Below are positions 1 to 6,163 of a stretch of DNA of 7,235 nucleotides, one piece after another. The notes beneath the pieces were generated by a model. The model was not told where the DNA came from and ran no database searches. It saw only the letters and a program-made list of their open reading frames with translations. Each line of letters begins with the position of its first letter. Positions within the stretch are counted from its first letter, which is position 1. This DNA comes from Anaerolineales bacterium (GTDB taxonomy: Bacteria; Chloroflexota; Anaerolineae; Anaerolineales; UBA6663): assembly GCA_017999235.1 (NCBI GenBank), contig JAGOBN010000198.1, forward strand, positions 1 to 7,235, read 5' to 3'. A program made the translations under genes and the position numbers.

Positions 1-304
1 GCAGGCGGAAGAACGGGATCACGCGGTCATCGCCCACCAGGACCAGATAGTGCCAATTGGGATAGGCCGCCGCCTGGGTATAGAGCAGCTGCTTGACCGT
101 GGCCGCCACCTCATTGGCGGCCTGAGGGTGATCCGGATGCCGATCCCAGGCGGCATAGACGTCCGTGATCTCCGGGTACTCGTCCAGGTTGACCAGCACG
201 CCGTTGACTTGCGGGTGCTGGGCCAGATCCAGCAGGGCCGGGAGGAGGCTGGCCGCGCCGGGGTACAGCGCCTGCAGCCGCGCCGGGCTGTACAGGATCA
301 GGGT
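1..304 (-). other. Start of a gingipain-like (C25, caspase-fold) peptidase domain, truncated by the window
   Basis: Residues 1940-2040 include a first strand TLILYSPARLQALY, a helix, a second strand VNGVLVNLDEYPEI, a helix with NEVAATVKQLL, and WHYLVLVGDDRVIPFFRL. The last segment resembles the strand and GDxxxIPF turn of C25 family peptidases. The catalytic His and Cys expected downstream lie outside the window, so activity cannot be judged. A non-peptidase caspase-fold domain is the main alternative. Confidence 0.6.
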
Positions 305-3300
305 CTGCACCTGGGTATCGGTCAGCGGCTCGGCAAATTCCACGGCCGCGGCCTGGGTGATGACCACCGCCGGCTGCGGGGGCGGGCTGACCACGGCCTC
401 AAAGGTGAAGGCGGCGCCGAGCGGGGCCGCGGTGTTTGGCGCCACCGCCACGTAGTAATTGCCATTCAACTCATGGACCGCGTACGCGATTTGCTCGGTC
501 GCGGTGAGCGCCTGGGCGGAGGTGGCCACCAACGCACCGGCGCCGCCCTGCTGGCCGACATTATTGAGCCGGCCGACGTTGTTCAGCCGGCCCACGTCAC
601 TCAACTGGCCCAGTTCATCAATCTCGCCCAGGTCCATCAGATCGCCGACATTGTTCAGCCGGCCGACGTTGTTGAGGCGGCCCACATTGTTCAAGCGGCC
701 GACGTTGTTGAGGCGGCCGACATTGTTCAAGCGGCCGACGTTGTTGAGGCGGCCGACATTGTTCAGCCGGCCCACGTTGTTGAGCCGGCCCAGGTCGCGC
801 ACCTGGCCGGTCTCTTCGTCGATGGCCGGCGCGAAGAGATAGAGGTCAAAATCGGCGGTGAGCGCGGAGATGGTGACCGTCAGGAGCGAGTCGGTGTCCG
901 GGACCGGGAGCTTGTACCACGTGGTCTCGGTGAGCGCGCCGAGGCTGGCCGTGATCACGGCGCCGGAGGTGACGGGCGCGGCGGTGGCGCGGTAAGTGTT
1001 AACGGCCAGCACCGTGACCGTGATCCGGCCGGTGGCGCTCAACGCGCCGTCGCTGAGCGTATACGTCAGCACGTCCTGGCCGTCCGCGTTGATGGTCGGG
1101 CTGTACACCAGGCTGGCGGTGCCGCTGAGGACGGCCGTGCCGCTCAGCGGCTGGCCCACCGCCAGCACGGTCAGCCGGTCACCGTCCGGGTCCGCGTCGT
1201 TGACCAGCACGTCAATGGTCACCGGTGAATCGCCGGCCGTCAACGCCAGGTCGCCGCCGGCCGCCGGCGCATGATTGACGGCCGCGACGGTGACCGTGAC
1301 GACCGCCAGGCTCGCGCCGCCGGCGCCGTCGCCGGCCGTGTAGGTGAAGGTCTCGCCGCCGGTGAAGTTGACGGCCGGGGTATACGCCAGCGTGACGCCG
1401 GTGATGACGGCCGTCCCGCCCTGGCTGGGAGTCCCCACCGCGCTGATGATCAGCGCGTCTTCATCGGGGTCGGAGTCGTTGTCCAGCACCGCGATCTCCC
1501 GCGGCGTATTCTGGCGCGCCAGCACCGGGTCCGCGGCCGTCACCGGCGCGTGGTTGACGGGCGTGACCAGGGCCAGCACCGTCGCGGCCGCCGTCCCGCC
1601 CAGGCCGTCGTTCACGTAGTACACAAAGCTGTCCACGCCATTGAAGTACAGCGTGGGCGTATAGCTCACCGTGACGCCGTTGGTGGTGGCGGCGCCATGC
1701 GCGGGCGTGGTGACGCCCGTCACCTGCAGCGGGTCGCCGTCCGGATCGGTGTCATTCCCCAACACCGGGAAGCTGACCGCGGTATCGCCGGGCAGAGAGA
1801 CGGAGTCATCGGCCGGCGCGGGCGGGTCGTTGACGTTGAGGACCGTCAGGCTGAAGCTTTGCGTGGCCGTCAGGCCGCCGGCGTCTTCAACCCGCAGGAC
1901 CACGGCGGCCAGGCCCACCGCGGCATTGTCCGGCACGCCGGCCAGGAGCGCGGCGCCATTGCCTTGCGGGGTGAGGGTCAACCAAGCCGGCTTGACCGGG
2001 GCCGTCACGGTCAAGAGGTCGCCGGCATCAGGATCGGCGGCGCTGAGGGAATAGGTATAGCTCACGCCCTGGGTGGCGGTGAGCGCCGGCGCGCTGACAA
2101 AACCCGGCGCGGTATTGGGCGCCTGAGCGATAAAGGCCAGCGAGTTCCAGGCGGAGCCGCCGGCGTTCAAGGCGGTGGCCGTGATGATCTGCGGGCCGGC
2201 CAGGCCCCAGGTGAAGGTCAGCGCGTCCACTGAGCCGGTGAAGACGTGCATGACGGCCGTCTGCCCGGTGGCCTGCCAGTAAAGCGTGATCGGGGCCGTG
2301 GCCGAGATCGGCGTCACGGTGGCCGTAAAGGCCTGGGCCGCGCCGGTCAGACCGCTGGTGGGGCCGGAGAGCGACACCGCCGTGGGCGGCACCACGCCAG
2401 TGAAATCCTGGCCGGCGCTGTCCGGCCCGAGGGTGATCGGGCGCGTGACCGGCATGAAAACATGGTCAGCCAGGGTGGGCGTGAGCGCGTACGTGCCGGC
2501 CAGCAGGGTGGTGAACGTGTAATACCCGCCGGCGTCGGTGGTGGTGGTGGTGCCGGCGCCCAGATCCATAAACACGCCTGCCAGCGGCTGGGCCGCCGGC
2601 GTCTGCACGCGGCCGGTGATCATGTACGTGCCGGCGGCCGGCGTGGTGGCCGAGAGGGGTACGGTGTAGGCGCTCCACACCGCATTGACCTGCGCGCCAT
2701 GCGCCGGCGTGTGCGTCCGCACGCGGAAAAAGTAGGGCGTGTTCGCCGGCAGGCCGGTGAGGGTGTAACTGCCCGCCGCCTTATCGGCTGTGCCGCCATG
2801 CACCGTGTACGGGCCGCCGAAGGCCGGCGAGTAGCTGACCTCGTAATAGCCGCCGTCCGCCGTGTACGTGATCGGCGTCCAGGTCAATTCCAAATTCGGG
2901 CCGGCCGGCGCGGCAGCCAGACCGCCGGGCGGCGCGGTCTGGGTGTTGGCCCACCCCGGCGCGCGGGCTTCCAGAAAACTGAGCAGGCCGGCGTTATCAG
3001 TGTGCAGGCCGTTGTAACTGAGATCCAGCACGGTGAGCGAGATCAGATTCGTCAGAGTCAGCGGCAGACTGTTCGTCAGCGCATTGTTAGCGGCATACAG
3101 CATCTGCAGCTGCGTCAATTGACCCAGCTCAGGCGGCAGCGGCCCGCTCAGCTCGTTGTCGTAGATATCCAGCCGCAGCAGCGTCGTCAGATCGCCATAC
3201 TCAGGCGGCAGCGGCCCGGTGAAGTGGTTTCCGCCCAGCAGGAGGTTCTGCAGGCTGCCCAGGCTGCCCAGCTCCGGCGGCAGGCTGCCGGTCAGCTGAT

Positions 3301-6121
3301 TGCCGGACAGGTTCAACATCTGGAGCTGCGTCAGGGCCGAGAAAGCGGCGGGGACGGTGCCGGTGAGCTGGTTGGCGCTGAGCGCCAGGGTGGTCAAGCT
3401 GCTGAGGCCGCTCAAGGCCGGCGGGATCGAACCCGTCAGCAGGTTGTTGTTGAGGGCCAGGTTTTGCAGATTGGTCAGGCCCGCTAAGCCCGCCGGGATT
3501 GGACCCGTCAACTGGTTATGGGCCAGGCCCAGTGTCTGCAGGCTGGCCAGACTCCCGAGCGCCGACGGCAAAGGACCGGTGAGGGTGTTCTGATTGAGAT
3601 ACAGCCCTTGCAGAGCGGATAGATTGCCCAGCGCCGGCGGCAGCGGGCCGCTCAGCTGGTTGCTGCTCAACGACAAACCCGTCACCTGCCCGCCGCCGCA
3701 GGTGACGCCATACCAACTGCAGGGTGTATAGAGCACCAGCCAGCCGGCGGCGTTCGTCCAGGCCGGCCCGTTGGTGCTGGTATAGAGCGCCACCAGGGCC
3801 TCGCACTCGGCCAGCGGGATCTCGCTCACGCCGGCACAGAAGTCGATGTCCGTCACCCGCGGCGGCCCGCTGGCGGCCGTGTGGCCGCCATTCGCCGTGG
3901 CGCTGTACGCGCTGTTGGTGATGGTTTGCGTGGCGGTGACCACCAGCGCCAGCTGCGTGGTGCTGTACGGCTCAAAGACGGGCCAATACCAATTCACCAC
4001 CCCTCCGGTGTAAACGCCGCCGGACACATACCAGGCGCCGGCCGGCACAACATCGGTCAGCACGACGTTGGTCAGCGTCATGAAATCGGTGTTGGTGAGG
4101 GTGAGGAGATACGTAATCGGCGCGCCGGGCGGCGCGACCGCCGGCCCGGTCAGGCTGAGGGCGAGCGCCGAGGCCTGGGCGGTAAAATCCTGGTTGACGG
4201 CAAAAGGCGGCGCGTTCACGCTGAGAGTCGCCGGAGTAAAGAAATAGCCGGCCAGCGCCGGGGTGATCACCTGCGCGCCGCTGGAGGCGCTGAGGGTGTA
4301 GTAGCCGGAGGCATCCGTAAGCGTAGTGAACCCGGCGCTGGAGGCGACGGTGACGCCGGCCGGCGCGCCCGTGATCCGGCCGGTGACTTGCTGAACGGCG
4401 GCATTGACCGGTGTGGTCCGATCGGTCGTGGCGCCATCAGCCAATTGGCCGTAGGTATTGGCGCCCCAGCACCACACACCGCCGCCCGTCCCCAGGACGC
4501 AGGTATGGTCACCATGCCCCGCCAGCGCCCGCCCGCCGGCCGCCAGGCCGGATACGCCGGCCGGCGCGTTCTGCCCGAGCGTGGTCCCATCCCCCAATTG
4601 GCCGTTGATGTTATAGCCCCAGCAGACCACGCCGCCGGCCATGGTCAACGCGCAGGTGTGCTTCACGCCCGCGGCCAGGGCTTGGACGCCGTCGGCCAGG
4701 CCCACCACGCCGGCCGGCGCGGGGCGGCTCACCTGCGTTCCATCCCCCAACTGGCCGGCGGCATTGTCCCCCCAGCATTGCACCGCGCCCGCCGCCGTCA
4801 AAACACAGGTGTGGCTCTCGCCCGCCGCTACCGCCAGTACCGGCTCCGCCAAACCCAGCACATCGACCGGCGCGGCGCGGTTGGTCGTCGTGCCGTCACC
4901 CAGTTGGCCGTTGAGGTTATCGCCCCAGCATTTCACGGCCCCGGCCGTGGTCAGCGCGCAGGTGTGATACCCGCCGGCGGCCAGGGCCTGGACACCACCG
5001 GCCAGCGATGTGACCGCCGCCGGCGCGGTGCGGTTGAGCGCGGCCCCGTCGCCGAGCTGGCCTTCATCGCCGCGGCCCCAGCAGAAAACGCCGCCCAGAG
5101 CCGTGAGCGCGCAGGTGTGATGATAGCCCGCCGCGATCGAGCGGACACCGCTGGTTAAAGTAAGGACATCGCCGGGCATGTACCGATCAGCCGTCAGCCC
5201 GTCGCCAAGCTGGCCAAAGTAATTGGCGCCCCAGCACTTCACCGCGCCGGCCGTGGTCAGCGCGCAGGTGTGAACCTGGCCCAGAGCGGCCTCAACCACG
5301 CCTGCGCTCAAGCCGCCGACCGCCACCGGCTCCGAGCGGTTATCCAGCGTGCCGTCACCCAACTGACCGTTGTAGTTCCAGCCCCAACAGGCGAGGCCGC
5401 CGGCCGTTGACAACCGGCAGGTATGCTCTGGGCCGGCCGCTAACGCCGCCACGCGCGGCTCACCCAGCAAATCCACGCGCGCCGCGCCGGCCGCGGCGCC
5501 ATCCGCGCCCGTCACAGTCACGATGACGGTCTTCGGCCCCGGCTGATTCCACTTAACCAGGACGAGATCGGTGACGGTGACACTGCCGGTATGCGTGATC
5601 GGGTCCAGCCCATCCGCCTGCCAGACGTAGGTGAACGGCCCCGTGGCGGTGAGCGGCAGCGCGGCGCTAAACGCATATGGCGCGAAGGCGGTGCCGGTGA
5701 CCGGCCCGGCCACGCTCACACTCAACCCAGCGGGCAGATAGCCCACAAAATCCTGGCCGGCCGCGTCGGGCGGCACAATCACCGTGCGTGTGGGCGGGCT
5801 GAAACTGTAACCGCCCCAAGTGGGCGTCAACACATACGTCCCCGTCAGCACACTGGGGAACAGATAGTAGCCGCCGGCGTCGGCGGTGGCGGTCAGGCCG
5901 TTGCTCAGCGCCAGCTCGATGACGGGCATCCCGGTCCCCAGGCCATTGGTTACCCGGCCCGCTATCTGGGCTTCGCCCGTCGCCAGCGCCGGCGCGGGCT
6001 GGATCAGACCTTCCAGAGCGCCGGCCAGCGCCAAACACAGACCGAGCCCCAGCACCCCTTCAACCACGATGATGGCGGCCCGTGAGCGGCGATCCGGTTG
6101 CTGGCGGCGAGTCGGCTGCAT
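1..6121 (-). CDS. Giant secreted multidomain repeat protein with C-terminal C25-like peptidase domain (3' end outside window)
   Basis: One open minus-strand frame encodes 2040 residues from ATG 6121 to the left edge without a stop. Seen in order: signal peptide (1-47), carboxypeptidase-regulatory-like and PKD-like domains (52-206), seven RCC1-like repeats (about 224-576), a second regulatory-like domain (577-648), a DUF11-like domain (650-759), an LRR cap and ten LRRs (760-1052), FN3 (1063-1161), regulatory-like plus PKD-like (1165-1337), cadherin-like (1336-1433), three Big_9-like repeats (1434-1708), PPC with a hexapeptide insert (1709-1911) and the start of a C25-like peptidase (from about 1940). 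The domain names come from recognised family patterns. The inferred role is an exported adhesin or receptor-like protein with proteolytic potential; substrate and anchoring are unknown. ATG 6121 was chosen because AAAGGT lies 7 bases upstream. An in-frame ATG at 6136 would add MKGKA. The gene follows the TPR gene by 42 bases, probably in one operon. Confidence 0.93.
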   Translation of the reverse strand, partial: MQPTRRQQPDRRSRAAIIVVEGVLGLGLCLALAGALEGLIQPAPALATGEAQIAGRVTNGLGTGMPVIELALSNGLTATADAGGYYLFPSVLTGTYVLTPTWGGYSFSPPTRTVIVPPDAAGQDFVGYLPAGLSVSVAGPVTGTAFAPYAFSAALPLTATGPFTYVWQADGLDPITHTGSVTVTDLVLVKWNQPGPKTVIVTVTGADGAAAGAARVDLLGEPRVAALAAGPEHTCRLSTAGGLACWGWNYNGQLGDGTLDNRSEPVAVGGLSAGVVEAALGQVHTCALTTAGAVKCWGANYFGQLGDGLTADRYMPGDVLTLTSGVRSIAAGYHHTCALTALGGVFCWGRGDEGQLGDGAALNRTAPAAVTSLAGGVQALAAGGYHTCALTTAGAVKCWGDNLNGQLGDGTTTNRAAPVDVLGLAEPVLAVAAGESHTCVLTAAGAVQCWGDNAAGQLGDGTQVSRPAPAGVVGLADGVQALAAGVKHTCALTMAGGVVCWGYNINGQLGDGTTLGQNAPAGVSGLAAGGRALAGHGDHTCVLGTGGGVWCWGANTYGQLADGATTDRTTPVNAAVQQVTGRITGAPAGVTVASSAGFTTLTDASGYYTLSASSGAQVITPALAGYFFTPATLSVNAPPFAVNQDFTAQASALALSLTGPAVAPPGAPITYLLTLTNTDFMTLTNVVLTDVVPAGAWYVSGGVYTGGVVNWYWPVFEPYSTTQLALVVTATQTITNSAYSATANGGHTAASGPPRVTDIDFCAGVSEIPLAECEALVALYTSTNGPAWTNAAGWLVLYTPCSWYGVTCGGGQVTGLSLSSNQLSGPLPPALGNLSALQGLYLNQNTLTGPLPSALGSLASLQTLGLAHNQLTGPIPAGLAGLTNLQNLALNNNLLTGSIPPALSGLSSLTTLALSANQLTGTVPAAFSALTQLQMLNLSGNQLTGSLPPELGSLGSLQNLLLGGNHFTGPLPPEYGDLTTLLRLDIYDNELSGPLPPELGQLTQLQMLYAANNALTNSLPLTLTNLISLTVLDLSYNGLHTDNAGLLSFLEARAPGWANTQTAPPGGLAAAPAGPNLELTWTPITYTADGGYYEVSYSPAFGGPYTVHGGTADKAAGSYTLTGLPANTPYFFRVRTHTPAHGAQVNAVWSAYTVPLSATTPAAGTYMITGRVQTPAAQPLAGVFMDLGAGTTTTTDAGGYYTFTTLLAGTYALTPTLADHVFMPVTRPITLGPDSAGQDFTGVVPPTAVSLSGPTSGLTGAAQAFTATVTPISATAPITLYWQATGQTAVMHVFTGSVDALTFTWGLAGPQIITATALNAGGSAWNSLAFIAQAPNTAPGFVSAPALTATQGVSYTYSLSAADPDAGDLLTVTAPVKPAWLTLTPQGNGAALLAGVPDNAAVGLAAVVLRVEDAGGLTATQSFSLTVLNVNDPPAPADDSVSLPGDTAVSFPVLGNDTDPDGDPLQVTGVTTPAHGAATTNGVTVSYTPTLYFNGVDSFVYYVNDGLGGTAAATVLALVTPVNHAPVTAADPVLARQNTPREIAVLDNDSDPDEDALIISAVGTPSQGGTAVITGVTLAYTPAVNFTGGETFTYTAGDGAGGASLAVVTVTVAAVNHAPAAGGDLALTAGDSPVTIDVLVNDADPDGDRLTVLAVGQPLSGTAVLSGTASLVYSPTINADGQDVLTYTLSDGALSATGRITVTVLAVNTYRATAAPVTSGAVITASLGALTETTWYKLPVPDTDSLLTVTISALTADFDLYLFAPAIDEETGQVRDLGRLNNVGRLNNVGRLNNVGRLNNVGRLNNVGRLNNVGRLNNVGRLNNVGDLMDLGEIDELGQLSDVGRLNNVGRLNNVGQQGGAGALVATSAQALTATEQIAYAVHELNGNYYVAVAPNTAAPLGAAFTFEAVVSPPPQPAVVITQAAAVEFAEPLTDTQVQTLILYSPARLQALYPGAASLLPALLDLAQHPQVNGVLVNLDEYPEITDVYAAWDRHPDHPQAANEVAATVKQLLYTQAAAYPNWHYLVLVGDDRVIPFFRL
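389..997 (-). other. PPC (bacterial pre-peptidase C-terminal-like) domain, interrupted
   Basis: The first half (residues 1709-1771) has TETTWYKLPVPDTDSLLTVT and the core strand ADFDLYLFAP. The second half (from about 1868) has EQIAYAVHELNGNYYVAVAP and FTFEAVV, which match the closing strands of PPC domains. The two halves are split by the hexapeptide array at 557-808. PPC domains normally sit beside secreted peptidases, consistent with the C25-like region that follows. Confidence 0.75.
557..808 (-). repeat. In-frame 18-bp tandem repeat: 14 hexapeptide units, consensus G-R-L-N-N-V
   Basis: Residues 1772-1855 are 14 contiguous hexads: GQVRDL, eight GRLNNV, GDLMDL, GEIDEL, GQLSDV, then two GRLNNV. 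The divergent units keep Gly at position 1, an aliphatic at 3, an acidic or Asn residue at 5 and an aliphatic at 6, so the constraint is at protein level. The central block alternates two synonymous 18-base forms, giving 36-bp dimers. The regular Gly and aliphatic spacing suggests a beta-solenoid or extended rod. No family name is claimed. Confidence 0.95.
998..1822 (-). repeat. Three tandem Big_9/cadherin-like Ig repeats with Asp-rich motifs
   Basis: Three units of 90, 93 and 92 residues (1434-1523, 1524-1616, 1617-1708) lie head to tail and are joined by VNHAP-type linkers. Each carries an acidic loop (NDTDPDGDPL, NDSDPDEDAL, NDADPDGDRL), a YTP/YSP strand and a final F/L-x-Y-x-x-x-DG strand. 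These motifs fit the Big_9/VCBS-like class, where acidic loops are thought to bind calcium and stiffen the rod. Confidence 0.85.
1823..2116 (-). other. Cadherin/He_PIG-like Ig-fold domain
   Basis: Residues 1336-1433 start NTAPGFVSAPALTATQGVSY and contain YSLSAADPDAGDLLTV, PAWLTLTPQ and LRVEDAGGLTATQSFSLTV, ending in NVNDPP. This is the usual layout of putative-Ig (He_PIG) or dystroglycan-type cadherin-like domains in bacterial surface proteins. Asp residues in DPDAGD could bind calcium. Confidence 0.75.
2111..2629 (-). other. Carboxypeptidase-regulatory-like domain 3 followed by PKD-like domain (module 2)
   Basis: Residues 1165-1244 contain TYMITGRVQTPAAQPLAGVF, DAGGYYTFTTLLAGTYALTP and AGQDFTGVV, closely matching module 1. 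Residues 1245-1337 are a PKD/Ig-like domain with LYWQATG, HVFTGSVDALTF and GPQIITATALNAGG. The pair repeats the order of module 1 about 1100 residues later, indicating internal duplication of a two-domain unit. Confidence 0.75.
2639..2935 (-). other. Fibronectin type III domain
   Basis: Residues 1063-1161 begin APPGGLAAAPAGPNLELTWTP, continue with GGYYEVSYSPAFGGPY, and contain the FN3 hallmark YTLTGLPANTPYFFRVRTHT before the last strand. It directly follows the LRR C-terminal segment, a common bacterial LRR-FN3 order. It is probably a spacer or adhesion module. Confidence 0.85.
2966..3844 (-). repeat. LRR N-terminal cap and ten 24-residue plant-type leucine-rich repeats
   Basis: Residues 760-812 form a Cys-containing cap resembling plant LRRNT_2 (AGWLVLYTPCSWYGVTC). 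Residues 813-1052 are ten LRRs of exactly 24 residues (72 bp) with the plant-type pattern LxxLxLxxNxLTGxLPxxLxxL. An example is LQNLALNNNLLTGSIPPAL. The tenth unit (LTVLDLSYNGLHTDNAGLLS) degrades into FLEARAPGWANTQTAPP, a capping segment that commonly leads into FN3 in bacterial LRR-FN3 proteins. The array should form a curved solenoid for protein recognition outside the cell. Confidence 0.95.
3845..4174 (-). other. DUF11-like beta-sandwich domain
   Basis: Residues 650-759 show the typical order of this family: ALSLTGPAVAPPGAPITYLL, then TLTNTDFMTLTNVVLTDVVP with PAGAWYVSGG, then a central WYWPVFEPYSTTQLALVV and a final strand. DUF11 domains occur as repeated or single stalk modules in bacterial and archaeal surface proteins. 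Confidence 0.75.
4178..4393 (-). other. Carboxypeptidase-regulatory-like domain 2
   Basis: Residues 577-648 start with QQVTGRITGAPAGV, contain DASGYYTLSASSG and GYFFTPATLSV, and end with NQDFTAQA. This is the same beta-sandwich signature as domains 1 and 3 of this protein, but shorter and more diverged. It links the RCC1 propeller to the DUF11-like domain. Confidence 0.7.
4394..5452 (-). repeat. Seven tandem RCC1-like repeats, 51 residues (153 bp) each
   Basis: Residues about 224-576 contain seven copies of an AAG-x-x-HTC-x-L...CWG-x-N-x-x-GQLGDG unit, as in the bacterial RCC1_2 family, enough for one complete seven-bladed beta propeller. The HTC cysteines fall at residues 235, 286, 337, 388, 439, 490 and 541, exactly 51 apart. 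Each is followed 10 residues later by the Cys of CWG (245 to 551), so every blade could carry a disulfide. Blades 2 and 4 share TCALTTAGAVKCWG, which suggests recent duplication. The last blade is the most divergent (GQLADG). Propellers of this type generally bind proteins; the ligand here is unknown. Confidence 0.92.
5504..5968 (-). other. Carboxypeptidase-regulatory-like domain followed by PKD-like domain (module 1)
   Basis: Residues 52-128 read as a transthyretin-like CarboxypepD_reg/SdrD-B fold: an initial IAGRVTNGLGTGMP, the hallmark DAGGYYLFPSVLTGTYVLTP, and a closing AGQDFVGY. Residues 131-206 form a PKD- or Ig-like beta sandwich with TYVWQADG and a final KTVIVTVTGADG. Such domains usually act as stalk or adhesion modules in exported proteins. 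The pair is closely echoed by module 2 near 2111-2629. Confidence 0.75.
5981..6121 (-). other. N-terminal signal peptide
   Basis: Residues 1-47 have a basic, Arg-rich n-region (about residues 1-14, with TRRQQPDRRSR), then a hydrophobic stretch (AAIIVVEGVLGLGLCLALAGAL, broken by one Glu at 21). A small-residue PALA motif at 44-47 could be a signal peptidase I site just before the first beta-rich domain. This indicates Sec-type export. A Cys at 29 sits in the hydrophobic core without a convincing lipobox, so a lipoprotein is less likely. An uncleaved membrane anchor is the alternative. Confidence 0.75.
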
Positions 6122-6163
6122 GGCCTTACCTTTCATATACCCGAGTACCCGAGCGGGCGGCGA
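6122..6163 (-). other. 42-base intergenic gap, no promoter or terminator seen
   Basis: The gap between the TAA of the TPR gene and ATG 6121 is too short for an ordinary promoter plus leader. It shows no T-run terminator. It contains the ribosome binding site and two tandem 8-base copies (acccgagt, acccgagc at 6139-6154 on the plus strand). The spacing suggests co-transcription of the two genes. Confidence 0.6.
6128..6133 (-). promoter_or_regulatory. Ribosome binding site for the giant protein
   Basis: On the minus strand AAAGGT ends 7 bases before ATG 6121, a usual Shine-Dalgarno spacing. The alternative in-frame ATG at 6136 is preceded only by a weak CTCGGG-type match. This favours 6121 as the start, although both starts give an exported protein. 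Confidence 0.55.

Noticed and set aside
557..808. CRISPR-like repeat array
   Set aside because: The period is 18 bases with no spacers, and the array is fully in frame and encodes a hexapeptide with protein-level constraint.
461..842. Plus-strand RRPTLF/VVEAAD repeat proteins
   Set aside because: These are the other-frame and antisense readings of the hexapeptide DNA repeat and have no independent support.
50..5158. Long plus-strand open frames (50-1228, 1271-2233, 2246-3487, 3881-5158)
   Set aside because: They are codon-for-codon antisense to the giant minus-strand gene. A stop there needs a TTA, CTA or TCA codon in the real gene, which are rare in GC-rich DNA. The products are Arg/Gly/His/Val-rich with no recognisable domain.
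2466..6038. Shorter minus-strand frames (2466-2678, 3516-3806, 4267-4590, 4951-5148, 5667-6038)
   Set aside because: They lie out of frame inside the giant gene, whose own frame gives continuous domain sequence across all these positions.
6139..6154. Two 8-base direct repeats in the gap as an operator
   Set aside because: Only two short GC-rich copies, with no dyad symmetry and no promoter elements nearby. Chance cannot be excluded.
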